This document shows, piece after piece, positions 60,693-64,000 of a DNA stretch of 64,000 nucleotides. The stretch comes from Rhizomicrobium palustre (GTDB taxonomy: Bacteria; Pseudomonadota; Alphaproteobacteria; Micropepsales; Micropepsaceae). The stretch covers positions 682,139-746,138 of the forward strand of contig NZ_JAASRM010000001.1 of NCBI RefSeq assembly GCF_011761565.1. Direction: 5' to 3'. How positions within the stretch are numbered: position 1 is the first letter of the stretch; each line of letters begins with the position of its first letter. Under the pieces are notes generated by a model. That model had not been told where the DNA came from, ran no database searches, and saw only the letters and a list, made by a program, of their open reading frames with translations. Position numbers and translations under genes: made by a program.

Positions 60693-61661
60693 ATGAGCGA
60701 ACATTCCGAGATCCGGCACAATTGGACGCGCGCAGAACTGGCAGCGATCTATGCAAAGCCTTTCGCCGATCTTCTGTTCGAAGCGCAAAGCGTGCACCGG
60801 AAGTATTTCCCCGCCAATGAAGTGCAGATTTCCACCCTGCTCTCAATCAAGACCGGCGGCTGCCCGGAAGATTGCGGCTATTGCTCGCAAAGCGCCTATC
60901 ACAAATCGGGCGTGAAGGCCGAAAAGCTGATGGATGTCTGCGCCGTTTTGGCCGAAGCCAAGAAGGCAAAAGAAGCAGGCGCGACACGCTTTTGCATGGG
61001 CGCTGCCTGGCGCGCGCCGAAGGATCGCGATCTCGACGCGGTGTGCGAGATGGTTTCGGAAGTCAAAGCCTTGGGCCTTGAAACTTGCGCCACGCTGGGC
61101 ATGCTTTCCTGTGGCCAGGCCGACAAGCTGAAAAGCGCTGGCCTCGACTATTACAATCACAACATCGATACCTCGCCGGAATATTACGGCGACGTCATCA
61201 CCACGCGCACCTATCAGGATCGCCTGGATACGCTGGGCGCAGTGCGCCAGGCGGGCATCAATGTCTGCTGCGGCGGCATTGTCGGCATGGGCGAAGATCA
61301 ATCCGACCGTATCGGCATGGTCCACACCCTGGCGACACTGGAAAAACATCCCGAGAGCGTGCCGATCAATCTGCTGATGAAGGTGGAAGGCACCAAGCTC
61401 GGCGAGAGTGCACCGCTGGATGTATTCGATTTCATCCGCACCATCGCCCTGGCCCGCATCACCATGCCGAAATCTTTCGTGCGGCTTTCCGCAGGGCGCG
61501 AATATATGAGCGAGGAAGCACAGGCGTTATGTTTCCTTGCCGGCGCGAATTCGATTTTCTATGGCGAGAAGCTGCTGACGACGCCCAATCCCGAAGCACA
61601 AAAGGATATGGGGCTGTTTGCCAAACTCGGTATCTCGCCCATGGCACTGAACAAGGCGTAA
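60693..61661 (+). CDS. bioB: Biotin synthase
   Basis: A 322-residue radical-SAM enzyme. The CxxxCxxC cluster motif is [13 protein letters not shown] near residue 53. [11 protein letters not shown] near residue 155 and [10 protein letters not shown] near residue 192 are further BioB hallmarks. It inserts sulfur into dethiobiotin using two iron-sulfur clusters. The start at 60693 (AAGGCAGG upstream) gives the normal length. bioA follows after 14 bases, so they form an operon. Confidence 0.97.
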   Translation: MSEHSEIRHNWTRAELAAIYAKPFADLLFEAQSVHRKYFPANEVQISTLLSIKTGGCPEDCGYCSQSAYHKSGVKAEKLMDVCAVLAEAKKAKEAGATRFCMGAAWRAPKDRDLDAVCEMVSEVKALGLETCATLGMLSCGQADKLKSAGLDYYNHNIDTSPEYYGDVITTRTYQDRLDTLGAVRQAGINVCCGGIVGMGEDQSDRIGMVHTLATLEKHPESVPINLLMKVEGTKLGESAPLDVFDFIRTIALARITMPKSFVRLSAGREYMSEEAQALCFLAGANSIFYGEKLLTTPNPEAQKDMGLFAKLGISPMALNKA

Positions 61662-61675
61662 GGCGTTATCAGGGC

Positions 61676-62938
61676 ATGAGCGACTGGGTGGAAACAGGAA
61701 TGAACGCCATCTGGATGCCTTATCGCCAGATGAAAACGGCTGCCCCGCCGCTGGCCGTCGCCATGACCGATGGCAGCCGCATTTTCCTGAAAGACGGCCG
61801 CGTGCTGATCGACGGCATCGCGAGCTGGTGGACGGCGGTGCATGGCTATAACCATGCCCATATCGAAGCAGCGCTGATCCATCAGGCTAAGACCATGCCC
61901 CACATTATGCTGGGCGGGCTTCTGCATGAACAGGCAGCGAAGCTGGCGACACGGCTGGCGGCGTTGTTGCCGGGCGATTTGAACCGCGTGTTCTTTTCGG
62001 AATCGGGCTCGGTGGCGGTGGAAGTCGCCATGAAAATGGCGGTGCAATACTGGCTGAATCAGGGCGTTCGTAAGCGCACCAAATTCATTGCCTTCAAGGG
62101 CGGCTATCACGGCGATACCTTCGCCACCATGGCGGTGTGCGATCCCGAAGAAGGTATGCATAGCCTCTTTTCCGGCACGCTGGCCGAACAGTTCATCTGC
62201 GAGCTGCCGCGCGATGGCGAAAGCGAAGATGCGCTGGACCGTTTCCTGGGCGATTATGCAGGCGAGATCGCGGGCATCATTGTGGAGCCATTGGTACAAG
62301 GCGCGGGCGGGATGCTGTTCCATGATGAGCAGACGCTGCAGCGCTTGCGGAAACTGGCCGACAAGCATGACCTCTTGTTGATCTTTGATGAGATTTTCAC
62401 CGGCTTCGGGCGCACCGGCGTGATGTTCGCGAGCCAAGCGGCGGAAGTCGTTCCCGACATCATGACCATCGGCAAGGCGCTGAGCGGCGGGGTGCTGCCG
62501 CTCGCGGCCACCGTTGCCAGCGAAAAAGTCTTCGCCGCCTTCTGGTCGGATGATCCTCTTCATGCGCTGATGCATGGGCCCACCTTCATGGGCAATGCTA
62601 TGGCCTGCGCCGCCGCCAATGCCAGCCTGGACCTGTTCGAAACAGAGAATCGCGTCCTCGCCGCCAATGAAATTGGCAAACAGATGAGCCAGGAGTTGGG
62701 CCGCTGCCTGTCGCTTCCCGGTGTGGTGGACGTGCGGGTACGCGGCGCCATCGGCGTAGTGGAATTAGAAAAGATCGCCGATCTGGAAGGCTTGCGGCAG
62801 CGATTCGTCGCCGAAGGGGTGTGGATTCGCCCCTTGCGCAATGTGGTTTACCTGACCCCCGCCCTCACCATCGCCGAAAACGACCTTTCCCGGCTGACCG
62901 AAGCGGTGGAAAAGGTGCTGAAATCCGGCGTTGCCTGA
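61676..62938 (+). CDS. bioA: Adenosylmethionine-8-amino-7-oxononanoate aminotransferase
   Basis: A 420-residue class III aminotransferase. The BioA-specific N-terminal IWMPYRQM and GIASWWTAVHGYNH motifs are present. GGYHGDTFATM follows near residue 142 and the PLP lysine is in MTIGKALSGGVLPLAA near residue 265. It makes 7,8-diaminononanoate from 7-keto-8-aminopelargonate, using SAM as the amino donor. With bioD and bioB it gives the last three biotin steps; bioF, bioC and bioH are not in the window. Confidence 0.96.
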   Translation: MSDWVETGMNAIWMPYRQMKTAAPPLAVAMTDGSRIFLKDGRVLIDGIASWWTAVHGYNHAHIEAALIHQAKTMPHIMLGGLLHEQAAKLATRLAALLPGDLNRVFFSESGSVAVEVAMKMAVQYWLNQGVRKRTKFIAFKGGYHGDTFATMAVCDPEEGMHSLFSGTLAEQFICELPRDGESEDALDRFLGDYAGEIAGIIVEPLVQGAGGMLFHDEQTLQRLRKLADKHDLLLIFDEIFTGFGRTGVMFASQAAEVVPDIMTIGKALSGGVLPLAATVASEKVFAAFWSDDPLHALMHGPTFMGNAMACAAANASLDLFETENRVLAANEIGKQMSQELGRCLSLPGVVDVRVRGAIGVVELEKIADLEGLRQRFVAEGVWIRPLRNVVYLTPALTIAENDLSRLTEAVEKVLKSGVA

Positions 62939-63019
62939 GAGTTTCCTGGGTTTTTCCTTCCCCTCTTCGCCCAAGCGCAGTATCAGAACCGCGGACGCCC
63001 CTAACCTGTGCGAGTTGCC

Positions 63020-64000
63020 ATGACGATTGCCCGCGCGCTGCTTTCCGTTTCCGACAAAACCGGCCTGGTCGAGTTTGCGCAAGGCCTCGCCAAACATGGG
63101 GTGGAGCTGATTTCCACCGGCGGCACCGCCAAGGCGCTGCGCGATGCGGGCCTTGCCGTGAAGGACGTTTCCGAGATCACTGGCTTCCCTGAGATGATGG
63201 ACGGCCGCGTGAAGACGCTGCACCCGATCGTGCATGGCGGTCTTCTGGGGCTGCGCGACAAGCATGCCGACGCCATGAAAGAGCACGGCATCAAGGGCAT
63301 CGATTTGTTGGTGTGCAATCTTTATCCCTTCGAAGCCACGGTTGCCAAAGGCGCCGAGTTCGATGAGGTGATCGAGAATATCGATATCGGTGGCCCGGCG
63401 ATGACGCGCTCCGCTGCCAAAAACCACGAATTCGTCACCGTGGTGGTGGATGTGGAAGATTACGCTGTGGTGCTGGCCGAGATGGACGCCAACAAAGGCG
63501 ACACGACGCTCAGCTTACGCCGCCGCCTCGCCCAGACCGCCTATGCGCGCACCGCGGCTTATGACGCCGCCGTCTCCAATTGGTTTGCGACCCAGCTTGA
63601 TACGAAAGAGCCACCGCGCCGCCGTGCGTTTGCAGGCGCGCTGCGCCAGTCGCTGCGCTATGGCGAGAACCCGCATCAGGACGCCGCTTTCTATGTCACC
63701 GGCGAGAAGCGCCCGGGCGTTGCCAATGCCGAGCAGGTGCAGGGCAAGGAACTCTCCTATAACAACATCAACGACACCGACGCGGCCTATGAGCTGGTGG
63801 CGGAGTTCGATCCGGCGGAGCGCGCCGCTTGCGCCATCATCAAGCACGCCAATCCTTGCGGCGTGGCGCTGGGCACCAGCCTGAAGGATGCCTATGAGAA
63901 GGCGCTGGCTTGCGATCCGGTTTCGGCCTTTGGCGGCATTGTCGCCTTCAACCGCAAGCTCGATGGTGAAACGGCGGAGCTGATTTCGCACCTCTTCACC
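63020..64000 (+). CDS. purH: Bifunctional AICAR transformylase/IMP cyclohydrolase (partial)
   Basis: The first 327 residues of PurH; the reading frame is open at the window end, so about 200 residues are missing. The N-terminal MGS-like IMP cyclohydrolase domain begins [15 protein letters not shown] and contains STGGTAKAL and GRVKTLHP. The AICAR transformylase part shows [11 protein letters not shown] and [10 protein letters not shown]. It catalyses the last two steps of purine synthesis. The ATG at 63020 matches the family N-terminus. It follows bioA by 81 bases and is probably a separate transcript. Confidence 0.96.
   Translation, partial: MTIARALLSVSDKTGLVEFAQGLAKHGVELISTGGTAKALRDAGLAVKDVSEITGFPEMMDGRVKTLHPIVHGGLLGLRDKHADAMKEHGIKGIDLLVCNLYPFEATVAKGAEFDEVIENIDIGGPAMTRSAAKNHEFVTVVVDVEDYAVVLAEMDANKGDTTLSLRRRLAQTAYARTAAYDAAVSNWFATQLDTKEPPRRRAFAGALRQSLRYGENPHQDAAFYVTGEKRPGVANAEQVQGKELSYNNINDTDAAYELVAEFDPAERAACAIIKHANPCGVALGTSLKDAYEKALACDPVSAFGGIVAFNRKLDGETAELISHLFT

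Overview
This 64 kb window is a gene-dense, GC-rich bacterial chromosome segment. The gene content points to an alphaproteobacterium: a FixL-like haem-PAS kinase, an Mla/MCE lipid-transport operon whose permease carries a STAS domain, an NsrR-type Rrf2 regulator, a LacI operator resembling the Caulobacter xylose operator, and frequent TTG/GTG starts. I cannot name a genus. There is no rRNA operon, CRISPR array, intact prophage or recognisable insertion sequence. Most of the window is ordinary core and metabolic DNA.

Layout. 0-2 kb: a glycosyltransferase 2/LAB_N pair, a membrane protein and tRNA-Ser(GGA). 2-9 kb: a LysR regulator divergent from a quinone-oxidoreductase operon, a frameshifted secreted protein, an orphan FixL-like kinase, a metallophosphoesterase and a diacylglycerol-kinase-like protein. 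8.3-13.4 kb: a complete Mla-type operon (permease, ATPase, MCE protein, lipoprotein), then an outer-membrane efflux lipoprotein. 13.8-21.7 kb: small membrane proteins, an aspartate aminotransferase, a Tat-exported beta-carbonic-anhydrase-like protein, an MFS transporter, an EF-G-like GTPase and a glutathione peroxidase. 21.7-27.4 kb: a TonB-dependent receptor and a lipoprotein gene, each preceded by a copy of the same ~93-bp sequence; a LemA/TPM operon; and a probable C-rich small RNA. 27.4-34.4 kb: LysR, trxB, Lrp, an APC permease with an aminoglycoside-phosphotransferase-like kinase, and small exported proteins. 34.5-40.2 kb: a TPR protein, an active/degenerate amidohydrolase pair, tRNA-Ser(CGA) and rlmJ.

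40.3-51.4 kb is a carbohydrate region. It holds a sodium/sugar symporter, a retropepsin-like protease, a GH3 glycosidase lipoprotein, an aldose 1-epimerase, an MFS sugar porter, an IlvD/Edd sugar-acid dehydratase and a LacI regulator. A perfect LacI-type palindrome lies in front of the sugar porter. The likely flow is glycoside cleavage, anomer conversion, uptake, then oxidation and dehydration of the sugar acid. 51.5-57.3 kb: NsrR divergent from an M3 peptidase, then a soluble histidine-kinase core overlapping a HerA/DUF87-like ATPase. 57.3-59.7 kb: a truncated gene, an unknown protein, a CHAP-type peptidoglycan hydrolase and tRNA-Leu(CAA). 59.8-64 kb: bioD divergent from bioB-bioA, then purH running off the end.

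The least expected items are the duplicated palindrome-bearing leader at 23.8/24.9 kb, the putative small RNA at 27.15-27.31 kb, the small ORF at 16.73 kb whose ribosome-binding site lies in a hairpin, and the kinase-HerA gene pair. All are read from sequence only. No database search was possible.
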